A DNA stretch of 64,000 bases from Herbiconiux sp. SALV-R1 (lineage in GTDB: Bacteria; Actinomycetota; Actinomycetes; Actinomycetales; Microbacteriaceae). The position numbers and the translations under genes are program-made. The DNA is taken from the NCBI RefSeq assembly GCF_013113715.1, contig NZ_CP053344.1, forward strand, positions 1,488,001 through 1,552,000, given 5' to 3'. Each line of letters opens with the position of its first letter. Position 1 is the stretch's first letter. Of the stretch, positions 33,932 to 42,839 are shown in pieces. Below the pieces are notes generated by a model. That model worked only from the letters and a program-made list of their open reading frames with translations. It had not been told where the DNA came from and searched no databases.

Positions 33932-35595
33932 AGCTCGACGTCGTGATGCGGAACGGCCGCATCCACACCGGAGACCGCGCGCGCCCCGAGGCGCACACCA
34001 TCGGCATCCTGAACGGCCGGGTCGTCGGCTTCGACGACGAGCTCCACGGGATGCACGGAATCGTCGAGCACGACCTCGACGGGCAGAACGTGGTGCCCGG
34101 GTTCCACGACGCGCACCAGCATCTCAGCTACCTCGGGCTCCGCCAGCTGCAGCTCGACGCCCACCACTCGAAGGTGCGCACGCTCGACGAGCTTTACGCC
34201 GCCATCGAGCGGCTGGCGAGCACCCTCGGCCCCGACGAGTGGATCCTCGGCGGCGGCTTCGACCAGACCCGCCTCGGCGCGTTCCCGCACATCGACGGTC
34301 TCGACCGTGCAGCGGGCGGGCGACCGCTCTGGCTCACCCACACCTCGGAGCACATGGGCGTGGTGAACTCGGAGGGTCTGCGCCGGGTGGGATTCGCCGA
34401 TGGCTCGGAGCTTCCCGAGGTTCCCGGCGGCATAGTCGACCGCGACGCCTCGGGCCGCTTCACGGGCCTGCTCCAGGAGCAGGCCAAAGACCTCGTCGCG
34501 TCGCACCTCAAGCCGCCGCCCGCGGAGTACCTCATCCGTGCCCTCGAGGCCGGCACCACCCTCGGGCTCTCGCAGGGCCTGACCAGCATCACCGAGCCCG
34601 GCATCGGCAGCGTCACCGGACTCGGCAACGGCCCCGCCGACCTGCACTGGTTCCAATCGGCGAAGGAGCAGGGGCGTCTGGGCCTTCGGGTCTGCGTCAT
34701 GCCCTACATCACCCAGGTGCACGACCTCGGCATGATCGAACCCGGGCTGCGGGGTCAGGGCCTCGACCTCGGGCTGCGCTCGGGCTTCGGCGACGAGTTC
34801 CTGCACATCGGCGCCGTGAAGGTGCTCTCCGACGGAGCCCTGTTCGGGAGGTCGGCGGCGATGTCGTGCGACTTCCACGACACCCCGGGCAACCGCGGAC
34901 TCTTCCAGTTCGACCCGGGCGAACTGCGGGAGACCGTGATCGGCCTGAACCGGGCCGGCTGGCAGGTGGCGATGCACGCCGTCGGCGACCTCGCCGTGGC
35001 CGAGGCGATCGAGACGTACGCGCTCGCGGCACTCGACCATCCGAGAGCGGATGCCCGTCACCGCATCGAGCACTGCACCGTCACGAGTCCCGCCGACGTC
35101 GCCCGCATCGCCGAGCTCGGCATCGTGCCGGTGCCGCAGGGCACCCACCTCTCCGAGGGCGGGGAGAGCATCCTCGCCGGTCTCGGGCCCGAGCTCGCGC
35201 ACTCGGCCTACCGCATGCGCAGCTTCGTCGACGCCGGCGTGGTGCTGCCGGGCAGTACCGACGCCCCCGTCGTCGGCGGCGCGCCCATCCGCTCGATCCA
35301 CGACATGGTGAACCGGATGGCGCCGTCGGGCGTCGTCGTCGGCCCCGACGAGCGCCTCACCGTCGAGCAGGCGGTGCGGGCCTACACCCACGGCTCGGCC
35401 TACGCCGACCATCGCGAGCACGAGAAGGGGACGCTGTCGCTGGGCAAGCTCGCCGACCTGGTGGTGCTCTCCGACGACATCTTCAGCGTGCCGGCCGACC
35501 GCATCTGCGATGTCGAGGTGGGCGCGACGATCGTCGGCGGCGAGGTGCGGTTCGACGCGGGAGCGCTCCGCTCGGGGGTGCTGCAGCCGAGCTGA
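33928..35595 (+). CDS. YtcJ-like amidohydrolase (Amidohydro_3)
   Basis: 555 aa. Metal-dependent TIM-barrel hydrolase: VVPGFHDAHQHLSYLGL gives the HxH pair; AVKVLSDGALFGRSAAM carries the strand-4 region; VAMHAVGDLAVAEAIETY, ARHRIEHC and PGSTDAPVV supply further His and Asp ligands. YtcJ-type enzymes hydrolyse N-substituted formamides and related amides. The GTG start overlaps the permease stop. No signal peptide. Its position after the transporter suggests it opens an imported amide or N-formyl amine. Confidence 0.9.
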   Translation: MKLDVVMRNGRIHTGDRARPEAHTIGILNGRVVGFDDELHGMHGIVEHDLDGQNVVPGFHDAHQHLSYLGLRQLQLDAHHSKVRTLDELYAAIERLASTLGPDEWILGGGFDQTRLGAFPHIDGLDRAAGGRPLWLTHTSEHMGVVNSEGLRRVGFADGSELPEVPGGIVDRDASGRFTGLLQEQAKDLVASHLKPPPAEYLIRALEAGTTLGLSQGLTSITEPGIGSVTGLGNGPADLHWFQSAKEQGRLGLRVCVMPYITQVHDLGMIEPGLRGQGLDLGLRSGFGDEFLHIGAVKVLSDGALFGRSAAMSCDFHDTPGNRGLFQFDPGELRETVIGLNRAGWQVAMHAVGDLAVAEAIETYALAALDHPRADARHRIEHCTVTSPADVARIAELGIVPVPQGTHLSEGGESILAGLGPELAHSAYRMRSFVDAGVVLPGSTDAPVVGGAPIRSIHDMVNRMAPSGVVVGPDERLTVEQAVRAYTHGSAYADHREHEKGTLSLGKLADLVVLSDDIFSVPADRICDVEVGATIVGGEVRFDAGALRSGVLQPS

Positions 35596-35651
35596 GCGGG
35601 CTCCCGATACGATTGCCGAGAGGTGCGGTCGAGCACGATCGGAGGCGCGCC

Positions 35652-36302
35652 ATGGTGACACCGTCGTCGATCGCCGGAGACCTGCGCGACGACATCCTGG
35701 AGATGCGGGTCGACCAAGACCAGCCCCTGCGCGAGATCGCGATCGCGGAGCGCTTCGGGGCCTCGCGCCGCTCGGTGCGGGAGGCGTTGCTCGCCCTCGC
35801 CCAGGAGGGCGTCGTCGTGCACGAACGGCACCGCGGGGCCCGGGTGCGGCGCTTCACGACCGACGACGTGCGCGACCTCTATGCGGCCCGCACCGTGCTC
35901 GAGGAGGCCGGAGCGCGTGCCTGCCCGGCTGCGCCCGACGCTGCGATCGACGCGGTGCAGCTGGCCCTCGCCGAGCTGCGCCGGGCGGCGGAGGAGGGGC
36001 AGGACACCTCTCGGCACGCCGCGGCCGACACCGCCTTCCATGCGGCGGTGATCGCCCTGGCGGGGAGTCCCCGGCTCGACGGCTTCTTCCTCGGCATCCG
36101 CACCGAGATGACCTACGCCATCAGGCTGCTGCAGCGCCGCGAGGTGGCGAGTGGATGGGGCGACGCCGAAGCCCTCCACGACCACGAGCTGATCGCCTCC
36201 GCCGTCGCGGAGCGCGACGCCGACCGTGCGGTGACGGCCGTGCTCGATCACATCCGGGTCAACGAAGAGCGGCTCCGGCGCATCGCCAACGACATCGCCT
36301 GA
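35652..36302 (+). CDS. GntR-family regulator, FCD type
   Basis: 216 aa. N-terminal winged helix (LREIAIAERFGASRRSVREALLALAQEGVVVHE, then wing HRGARVRRF) and an all-helical C-terminal FCD ligand domain (DLYAARTVLEEAGAR, HAAADTAFHAAVIALAGSPRL, HDHELIASAVAERDADRAVTA) with the Asp/His metal-site pattern. GGAGG precedes the ATG by 6 nt. Last gene of the transport/amidohydrolase run. FCD-type GntR proteins favour TGGT-N-ACCA-like sites, which makes the double palindrome near 25,020 a candidate target. Confidence 0.92.
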   Translation: MVTPSSIAGDLRDDILEMRVDQDQPLREIAIAERFGASRRSVREALLALAQEGVVVHERHRGARVRRFTTDDVRDLYAARTVLEEAGARACPAAPDAAIDAVQLALAELRRAAEEGQDTSRHAAADTAFHAAVIALAGSPRLDGFFLGIRTEMTYAIRLLQRREVASGWGDAEALHDHELIASAVAERDADRAVTAVLDHIRVNEERLRRIANDIA

Positions 36303-36347
36303 CTAGAGTGGGCGTGTGATGCCCGGCCCGCCGGGACGGGAGGTCGG

Positions 36348-36428
36348 ATGCGCATCCTGCTGGTCGAAGACGAGCTCGAGATGCAGGGGCTGCTCGTCGA
36401 CGGGCTCCGGCGCGAGCTGGGCACATGA
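36348..36428 (+). pseudogene. Truncated response-regulator receiver start (26 codons)
   Basis: A reading frame ATG to TGA with GGGAGG before it encodes MRILLVEDELEMQGLLVDGL and six more residues. This is the exact opening of an OmpR-type receiver domain (strand beta-1, acidic pocket ED, helix alpha-1) and stops where the rest should follow. The TGA overlaps the ATG of the GH26 gene (ATGA). It looks like a regulator gene deleted to its first 26 codons, now acting at most as a leader peptide for GH26. Confidence 0.75.
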
Positions 36429-37360
36429 CCACACGCAGGCATCGCCCACCGTTCCTCGCTCTCACCGTGCTCGGGATGCTCACCGCCGCAGCGCTCTGCG
36501 GCTGCACGTCGGCCCCGCCGCCCGAGTCGTCGGCCTTCGCAGGCGTGCCGCTGGTGCCCGAGGAGGGCGTCTACCTAGGGGCCTTCCACGGCGAGGAGGC
36601 CCCCGCCGCCGCTTCTTCGCCACTCCCGGCCATCGACCTCACCTACGTCGGCTGGGCGGACGCGTGGGCGACCGATCCCTTTCTCGCCGACGACCGCGAC
36701 CGCGGCCAGATCTCCCTGGTGAACTGGGAGCCGTTCGACGTCGACTTCGCCGACATCGTCGCTGGGCGGTACGACGACATGCTCACGCAGCGCGGTGCCG
36801 AGGCCGCCCGGCTTCCCGGCCCCGTCTTCGTCGACTTCGCCGCCGAGATGAACGAGGAGGAGGGGTGGGGCGGGCACGACCCCGAGCTCTACGTCGCTGC
36901 CTATCGTCACGTGCACGACCTGGTCTCGGCCGAGGCCGACGGGAAGGTGGTGTGGGTGTGGGCGCCGAACAACGTCGACAGCGACGGCGCACCGCCCGCG
37001 CTCGACTACTACCCGGGCGACGACTACGTCGACTGGACCGGCATGGACGGGTACAACTGGGGCACGAGCGAGCCGGGGTTCGCGTGGCAGAGCTTCGAGG
37101 AGGTCTTCGCCGACCTGTACGACGAGCTGCACACGCTGGGCAAGCCCATCATCGTCGCCGAGACCGCGTCGGCCGAGGAGGGCGGGTCGAAAGCGAACTG
37201 GATCCGCTCGATCCCCGACACCCTGCGCGAGCGTTTCCCCGACATCAAGGCCGTGGTCTGGTTCGACATCGACAAGGAGCGTGACTGGCGCATCCGTTCC
37301 TCCGAGGAGTCGGCCGCTGCCTTCGAGACGCTCGCAGCGGAGTCGATCGTCGCGGGGTGA
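36425..37360 (+). CDS. GH26-like glycoside hydrolase lipoprotein
   Basis: 311 aa. Lipobox ALCGC near residue 27 predicts an anchored extracellular enzyme. The TIM-barrel shows VFVDFAAEMNEEEGWGGHD (family acid/base Glu after strand 4), VVWVWAPNNVDSDGAPP, DYVDWTGMDGYNWGTS and PIIVAETASAEEGG with the nucleophile Glu. GH26 enzymes act on beta-mannan or mixed beta-glucan. The gene may have come under control of a decayed response-regulator start just ahead of it. Alternatively it is a wall- or exopolysaccharide-processing enzyme. Confidence 0.85.
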   Translation: MTTRRHRPPFLALTVLGMLTAAALCGCTSAPPPESSAFAGVPLVPEEGVYLGAFHGEEAPAAASSPLPAIDLTYVGWADAWATDPFLADDRDRGQISLVNWEPFDVDFADIVAGRYDDMLTQRGAEAARLPGPVFVDFAAEMNEEEGWGGHDPELYVAAYRHVHDLVSAEADGKVVWVWAPNNVDSDGAPPALDYYPGDDYVDWTGMDGYNWGTSEPGFAWQSFEEVFADLYDELHTLGKPIIVAETASAEEGGSKANWIRSIPDTLRERFPDIKAVVWFDIDKERDWRIRSSEESAAAFETLAAESIVAG

Positions 37361-37409
37361 CGCGGCCGGGCGGCGTGCCCGGTCGGCGGCGTCGCGCCAG
37401 GATGGACGG

Positions 37410-37916
37410 ATGAGCGACAACGCCTTCGCGATCGGTACGACGGTACGGTTCCACGAGATCGAGTCGGCGCGGGGGCCGGGGGAGGCTCAGGATGCGATGC
37501 TCGCCGCCCTGGCCGCCGACGGTTTCCGGGTGTCGCCCGACACCTTCGGCGACGGCGCGTGGTCGCTGCGGTACGCGGAGATCGGCGACGACGGCAGGTC
37601 GAACTGGAGCGACTGGGCCCTCGAGGTGGTGCCGCTGCTCTCGCTCGTGGGAGTGCGACGGCATTTCGCGCGGTGCGCCGTGCCGGTGGTGGTGACGCCC
37701 ACCGCCGCCGGGTCGCGCCTGCTGGTCTCGACGGTGTGGGGCTTCCACGGCGACGGCGGCACGGTGGGGCTCGTCGCCCGCCGCGTCGGGCAAGCGGCCG
37801 AAGCCGCCGCCGCGGTGCTCGGGGGCGAGCTGCGGTCGCAGCGCACCCCCGTCGACGCCTCGGCGCCGCTCGACCGCAAGAGCTTCGAGCGGCTCACCGA
37901 CTGGCGAAAGCGGTGA
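37410..37916 (+). CDS. Hypothetical 168-aa protein
   Basis: Soluble protein with no signal peptide or TM segment. It starts MSDNAFAIGTTVRFHEIES and contains a beta-rich stretch (VVPLLSLVGVRRHFARCAVPVVVTPT, then LLVSTVWGFHGDGGTVG) before a basic C-terminus. Family not recognised. The ATG at 37410 follows GGATGG; the upstream frame overlaps the GH26 3' end and is less likely. It ends 20 bp before a tandem repeat and is convergent with the mmsA-type gene. Confidence 0.65.
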   Translation: MSDNAFAIGTTVRFHEIESARGPGEAQDAMLAALAADGFRVSPDTFGDGAWSLRYAEIGDDGRSNWSDWALEVVPLLSLVGVRRHFARCAVPVVVTPTAAGSRLLVSTVWGFHGDGGTVGLVARRVGQAAEAAAAVLGGELRSQRTPVDASAPLDRKSFERLTDWRKR

Positions 37917-37935
37917 GCACTCGAGCATCCTGAGC

Positions 37936-37975
37936 CGCCCCGCGACTCAGTTCTGCGCCCCGCGACTCAGTTCTG
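37936..37975. repeat. Perfect 20-bp tandem duplication at the mmsA 3' end
   Basis: CGCCCCGCGACTCAGTTCTG occurs twice with no spacer (37936-37955 and 37956-37975). The second copy contains the stop codon and last codons of the semialdehyde dehydrogenase gene (minus strand); the first is a copy of it beyond the stop. Probably a recent slippage or short duplication; no known role. Confidence 0.95.
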
Positions 37976-39466
37976 AGGGAACCCGAGGTTGATGCCGCCG
38001 TGCGACGGGTCGAGCCAGCGCGAGGTGACTGCCTTCTCCTGGGTGAAGAAGTCGAACCCCTGCATGCCGTAGGCCTTCGAATCGCCGAACAGCGACTTCT
38101 TCCAGCCGCCGAACGAGTGGTACGCCACCGGCACGGGGATGGGCACGTTGATGCCGATCATCCCGACCTGCACCTCGTTCTGGAAGCGGCGTGCCGCCCC
38201 GCCGTCGTTGGTGAAGATCGCGGTGCCGTTGCCGAACATGCCGGAGTCGATGAGCGCCAGACCCTCCTCGTAGCTCGCGACGCGCACGATCGAGAGCACC
38301 GGGCCGAAGATCTCCTCGGTGTAGGCGCGCGACGACGTGGGCACCGCGTCGAGCAGCGTGGGGCCGAGCCAGAAGCCGTCAGCCTCGCCGTCGACCTCGA
38401 TGCCGCGACCGTCGACGACCACGCGGGCGCCGTCCTGCTCGGCGATGTCGATGTAGGAGGCGACCTTGTCGCGGTGCACCTCGGTGATGAGCGGGCCCAT
38501 GTCGGTGCCGCGACGCCCGTCTCCGATGCGGAGCGTGCGCATCCGTTCGCTGATCTTCTCGACCAGCGCGTCGGCGACGGGTTCGACGGCGAGCACGACC
38601 GAGATGGCCATGCAGCGCTCGCCCGCCGAGCCGAAACCGGCGTTGATGGCGGAGTCGGCGACCAGGTCGAGGTCGGCGTCGGGCAGCACCAGCATGTGGT
38701 TCTTCGCGCCACCGAGCGCCTGCACGCGCTTGCCGTTCTTCGAGGCGGTCTCGTAGATGTACTGGGCGATGGGAGTCGACCCGACGAACGAGATCGACGC
38801 CACGTCAGGATGCTCGAGCAGGCCGTCGACGGCCACCTTGTCTCCGTTCAGCACCGTGAAGACACCGTCGGGGAGCCCCGCCTCCTTCCACAGTGCGGCG
38901 AGCCAGAGGGCCGCGCTCGGGTCTTTCTCGCTCGGCTTCAGCACCACCGTGTTGCCGGCGGCGATGGCGATGGGGAAGAACCACATCGGCACCATGGCCG
39001 GGAAGTTGAACGGTGAGATGATGCCCACCACGCCGAGCGGCTGCTTCAGCGAGTACACGTCGACCCCGGTCGACACGTTCTCGGAGTACGCCCCCTTCAG
39101 CAGGTGCGGGAACCCGGTCGCCAGTTCGACCACCTCGAGACCGCGCGCGATCTCGCCGCCCGCGTCGGAGAGCACCTTGCCGTGCTCGCTCGTGATGATC
39201 TCGGCGAGTTCGCCCTTGCGCTCGTTGAGCAGTTCGCGGAAGCGGAACAGCACCGTCTGCCGCTTGGCCAGGCTGGTGTCGCGCCAGGCCGGGAAGGCGG
39301 CCTTCGCGCTGGCGACGGCACGGGCGACGTCGGCGGTGTCGGCGAGCACGACGTTCGCCGTGACGACGCCGCGGGCCGGGTCGTACACGGGAGCGGTGCG
39401 GTCGCCGGCCCCGGGGTCGTGGGCGCCGTCGATCCAGTGCGGGATGGTGCGGGGGGAGTCGGTCAT
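37967..39466 (-). CDS. mmsA: CoA-acylating (methyl)malonate-semialdehyde dehydrogenase
   Basis: 499 aa. Aldehyde dehydrogenase fold with PLGVVGIISPFNFPAMVPMWF, QALGGAKNHMLVLPDADLD, and the catalytic Cys in GSAGERCMAISVV; NHMLVLPDAD and ERCMA are characteristic of the MmsA/IolA group, which turns malonate or methylmalonate semialdehyde into acetyl- or propionyl-CoA. The start at 39466 has GAGGA before it; a longer form to 39490 does not. Directly downstream of a class III aminotransferase on the same strand: together they fit beta-alanine or 3-aminoisobutyrate breakdown. Confidence 0.93.
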   Translation of the reverse strand: MTDSPRTIPHWIDGAHDPGAGDRTAPVYDPARGVVTANVVLADTADVARAVASAKAAFPAWRDTSLAKRQTVLFRFRELLNERKGELAEIITSEHGKVLSDAGGEIARGLEVVELATGFPHLLKGAYSENVSTGVDVYSLKQPLGVVGIISPFNFPAMVPMWFFPIAIAAGNTVVLKPSEKDPSAALWLAALWKEAGLPDGVFTVLNGDKVAVDGLLEHPDVASISFVGSTPIAQYIYETASKNGKRVQALGGAKNHMLVLPDADLDLVADSAINAGFGSAGERCMAISVVLAVEPVADALVEKISERMRTLRIGDGRRGTDMGPLITEVHRDKVASYIDIAEQDGARVVVDGRGIEVDGEADGFWLGPTLLDAVPTSSRAYTEEIFGPVLSIVRVASYEEGLALIDSGMFGNGTAIFTNDGGAARRFQNEVQVGMIGINVPIPVPVAYHSFGGWKKSLFGDSKAYGMQGFDFFTQEKAVTSRWLDPSHGGINLGFPQN

Positions 39467-39550
39467 GGGTTCGTTCCTCGGTATCGGCATCGGTATCGGT
39501 CTCGGGGAGGGGGTGACGGTGGGGCGGGCGATGGTCTCGGGGAGGGGCTG

Positions 39551-40888
39551 TCAGGAGAGGGTGGAGAGCGCCGCGTCGAGGGCGGCGACGCCCCGGCGCA
39601 CCTCGTCGGGGGTGACGACGGCAGGAGGCACGACGTGGATGCGGTTGTCCTGCACGAACGGCAGCACGCCGTTCTCGAGCAGCGCGGCCTTGACCGCCCC
39701 CATCGAGGCGGCGGCCAGCGGTTCACGGGTGTCGCGGTCGGCCACCAGCTCGACCGCCCAGAACACGCCGCTGCCGCGCACCTCGCCGACGACATCATGC
39801 GTCTCGGCGAGAGTATGCAGGGCGGGGCCGAGGTGATCGGAGCCGATACGGGCGGCGTTGCCGACGACATCCTCCGCGCGCATGGCGTCGATCGTCGCGA
39901 CGATGGAGGCCGAGGCGAGCGGGTGCCCCGAGTAGGTGAGCCCGCCCGGGAAGACGCGCTCGTCGAAGAACCGTGCGACGCGGTCGGAGATGATGACGCC
40001 GCCTACCGGCACGTAGCCCGAGTTGACACCCTTGGCGAAGGTGATGAGGTCGGGCACGACGTCGTAGGCGTCGAGCGCGAACCAGTGGCCGGTGCGCCCG
40101 AAGCCCGCCATCACCTCGTCGAGGATGAGCAGGATGCCGTAGCGGTCGGCGATGGCCCGCACGCCTTCGAGGTAACCGGGAGGCGGCATCAGGATGCCGG
40201 CGGTGCCGGGCACGGTCTCGAGCAGGATGGCCGCGATCGAGTCGGGCCCTTCGGCCTGCACGGTGCGCTCGAGGTGGCGGAGGGCGCGCGCGCTCTCCTC
40301 CTCCGGGGTCTGCGCCCAGAACTCGGAGCGGTAGAGGTAGGGGCCGAAGACGTGCACGTGCCCGCGCGAATACTCGTTCGGGATGCGCCGCCAGTCGCCC
40401 GTGGCGACGACCGCCGCGCCGGTGTTGCCGTGGTAGCTGCGGTAGAGCGACACCACCTTGTCGCGGCCGGTCACCTGCCTGGCCATGCGGATGGCGTTCT
40501 CGTTGGCGTCGGCACCGCCGTTGGTGAAGAAGACCTTCTCGAAGCCCTCGGGGGCGAGCTCGGTGATGCGCTTGGCCGCCTCGTTGCGGGTGGCGTTGGC
40601 GTGGGCGGGCGCAACGGTCGTGAGGAGGCTCGCCTGTTCCGTGATCGCCTCGACGACGCGCGGATGCTGGTGACCGATGTTGACGTTCACCAGCTGGCTC
40701 GAGAAATCGAGGTACTCACGGCCGTCGTGGTCCCACACGGTCGAGCCGAGGCCCCCGGCGATGACGAACGGGCTCAGGGCACCCTGGGCCGACCAGGAGT
40801 GGAAGACGTGGGCGCGGTCGGCGGCGCGGACGTCGTCGTTGCTGCGCGGGCCGTCGGTGGCGACGCGGGGCGGGGAGGTGAGGGTCAC
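39551..40888 (-). CDS. Class III omega-aminotransferase (beta-alanine/pyruvate type)
   Basis: 445 aa. PLP fold type I: FTNGGADANENAIRMARQVTG (phosphate-binding), LYRSYHGNTGAAVVATGD, LILDEVMAGFGRTG (Asp to PLP ring) and DLITFAKGVNSGYVPVGG (PLP lysine). Class III omega-aminotransferases move the distal amino group of beta-alanine, GABA or taurine to pyruvate or 2-oxoglutarate. The product of beta-alanine would be malonate semialdehyde, substrate of the adjacent mmsA product. Starts 101 bp after the PucR gene, which may control it. Confidence 0.93.
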   Translation of the reverse strand: MTLTSPPRVATDGPRSNDDVRAADRAHVFHSWSAQGALSPFVIAGGLGSTVWDHDGREYLDFSSQLVNVNIGHQHPRVVEAITEQASLLTTVAPAHANATRNEAAKRITELAPEGFEKVFFTNGGADANENAIRMARQVTGRDKVVSLYRSYHGNTGAAVVATGDWRRIPNEYSRGHVHVFGPYLYRSEFWAQTPEEESARALRHLERTVQAEGPDSIAAILLETVPGTAGILMPPPGYLEGVRAIADRYGILLILDEVMAGFGRTGHWFALDAYDVVPDLITFAKGVNSGYVPVGGVIISDRVARFFDERVFPGGLTYSGHPLASASIVATIDAMRAEDVVGNAARIGSDHLGPALHTLAETHDVVGEVRGSGVFWAVELVADRDTREPLAAASMGAVKAALLENGVLPFVQDNRIHVVPPAVVTPDEVRRGVAALDAALSTLS

Positions 40889-40989
40889 GGGCGGCCTTTC
40901 GATCGGTTGATCCGATCTTGGCGGCTGCTACCCGTCGGGGTGCTCGCCAGAGTGTCGAGCCTTTTCGCTCCGACTCGACATTTCAGCCA

Positions 40990-42510
40990 CTATTGGTCGC
41001 CGATGAGCTCCAGGGCCGACCAGATCTCCGCCCGCACGGCGAAGTCGCCCAGGTTGACCCCGAGCATCCGTTCGACCGTCTCCACCCGGCTCTTCACGGT
41101 GTGCCGGTGCACGTGCAGGGCTCGCGCTGCCGGATCCCACGCGCCGTGGTTCTCGAGCCACACCCGCACCGTCTCGAGCAGCACGGTGCGCTCCGGTTCG
41201 CGCACCTGCAGCACGGGGGCGAGCAGGGTGCGCGCGACACTCTCGCCACCGGCGACGCGGAGCAGTCCGTGCAAGCCGCGCTCGGCGAGGCTCTCGTAGT
41301 CGACGACGGGGTCGCTGGGGCTCGCCGCACGCGCGGCGTGCGCCGCCTCGGAGACCCCGACCCGCAGATCGGCCCACGACACGCGGCTCGAGGTGCCGGC
41401 CGTCATGCCGTGCCGCGCGATGAGGGAGCGGAGCTCGGGCGGGGTGGTCGCGCCGGCGACGAGCAGCACGTCGCCGTTGCGTTCGGCGTAGAAGAAGCCG
41501 CGGTCGTTCCGCACCGCTTCGAGCTCGAGCTCGTCGAGCGCCGAGGGGCTGAGGCCGTCGCCCGCGATCAGCGTGACGACGATCGGCTCGGCCGGCAGGC
41601 TGCCCCAGACCGACGCGGCGGTGCGGCTCGCCACCTCCCACTCGCCGGCCATGAGGAGTTCCAGAAGGCCGGTGCGCAGCTGGCGGCGCGCAGCATCCAG
41701 TTCGCGTCGTTGCTCCAGCACGATGCTGGCGATCCCGATGACGCTCTCGACGACCTCGTGGCCCGCAGGGTCGAGCGGGCCGGAGGTTCCGACCGCCAGC
41801 ACACCGCGCAGCCGCCCGCGCTGCCCGATGGTCTGCAGAGATATGCCGACATCGGAATGGATGATGCTGAGGCCCGCCCGGGTGCCCTTCATGAGGGTCT
41901 CGTACGCCGCCGCCTCGACGGCCGGTCGCACGTCTGCGGGTGGCCCCGACAGCCCCGGAACGTGAAGCGGTGCCCCGGTCGAGTCGAAGAGCGCGACCCA
42001 GCAGTCGAGCTGGGCCGAGAGCTCGATGAGGATGGCGCCGAGCCCGTCGGACGACAGGGCCGCGCGCGCGATCGACCGGTGCGCGTCGAGCGACCACTGC
42101 ACGCGCGCCCGGCTCTCGGCGGCGAGCTCGCTCGCGACGAACCTGATGATCGAGATGAAGAGGGTCTCCCGCTCGATCTCGATGAGGGCCAGACCCTGCT
42201 CGGCGCACGCGTCGATGAGGGCGGGGGGTATGGCGGGGTGGATGACGCGGATGGCGAAGCCGAGGGCGTGGATGTCGCGCTCCACGAGCCGGCGCACGTA
42301 CTCAGCGGCGAACCGCTCGTCGACGCCCGCGAACTGCGCGCCGTCGGTCAGTAGCAGCTGCCCCGACTCGAGCCAGGGCGTCGGATCGGCCAGATCGGAG
42401 CTGTGCGCCCACGACAGCGACACCTCGCTCGCGTCCCGCGCCCCGTCGGGCACGACCAACCGGGCACGGAACTCCGGATGCTGGAGCAACGACTGCAGAC
42501 GGGCGGGCAC
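40990..42510 (-). CDS. PucR-family regulator
   Basis: 506 aa. N-terminal PucR domain (ASEVSLSWAHSSDLADPTPWLESGQLLLTDGA region, the purine-catabolism-like sensor), a GGDEF-like middle part, and the C-terminal HTH: TVRVWLENHGAWDPAARALHVHRHTVKSRVETVERML. GTG start. Same strand and just upstream of the aminotransferase-mmsA pair, so it is the likely activator of that pair. Differs in domain layout from the PucR protein at 26430-27614. Confidence 0.93.
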   Translation of the reverse strand: MPARLQSLLQHPEFRARLVVPDGARDASEVSLSWAHSSDLADPTPWLESGQLLLTDGAQFAGVDERFAAEYVRRLVERDIHALGFAIRVIHPAIPPALIDACAEQGLALIEIERETLFISIIRFVASELAAESRARVQWSLDAHRSIARAALSSDGLGAILIELSAQLDCWVALFDSTGAPLHVPGLSGPPADVRPAVEAAAYETLMKGTRAGLSIIHSDVGISLQTIGQRGRLRGVLAVGTSGPLDPAGHEVVESVIGIASIVLEQRRELDAARRQLRTGLLELLMAGEWEVASRTAASVWGSLPAEPIVVTLIAGDGLSPSALDELELEAVRNDRGFFYAERNGDVLLVAGATTPPELRSLIARHGMTAGTSSRVSWADLRVGVSEAAHAARAASPSDPVVDYESLAERGLHGLLRVAGGESVARTLLAPVLQVREPERTVLLETVRVWLENHGAWDPAARALHVHRHTVKSRVETVERMLGVNLGDFAVRAEIWSALELIGDQ

Positions 42511-42569
42511 CCTGCATTTCTACAACATCGAGCGCCCGACCTCGGCGGTCCCGGCTTCACCGGGCGCGT

Positions 42570-42839
42570 TCACCGGTCGCCGCGGAGGGTCAGCGCGAGG
42601 CGCGGGCAGAGCGCCACGGCGTCGCGAGCGGCCGGCATCTCCTCGGGCGGGACAGGGACGTCGGTTCGAGCACCGGCCGGTGCGGCGGCCAGGGGATAGC
42701 CGTCGTCGTCGGCCCGCAGGAGCGCGGGGAGCAGTTCGAGGCAGGCTCCCCGGGCCTGGCATCGCGTCCAGTCGATGTGGAGGGTGGCCGCAGGTCGCCG
42801 ACGGGAGAGCGCGGGTGAGGTCGCTTCTGCGCGGGTCAT
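42570..42839 (-). CDS. Small single-cluster ferredoxin
   Basis: 89 aa. Cysteines at 27 and 33 (RCQARGACLELLP) and 78 (ALCPRLAL) give three ligands in the CxxxxxC...CP pattern of actinobacterial 3Fe-4S ferredoxins. HIDWTRCQARGAC is the usual N-terminal strand and cluster loop. A Pro/Ala-rich insert separates the halves. The ATG overlaps the stop of the NuoF-like gene by 4 nt, so it is the final gene of the electron-transfer operon and likely exchanges electrons with that flavoprotein. Confidence 0.85.
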   Translation of the reverse strand: MTRAEATSPALSRRRPAATLHIDWTRCQARGACLELLPALLRADDDGYPLAAAPAGARTDVPVPPEEMPAARDAVALCPRLALTLRGDR

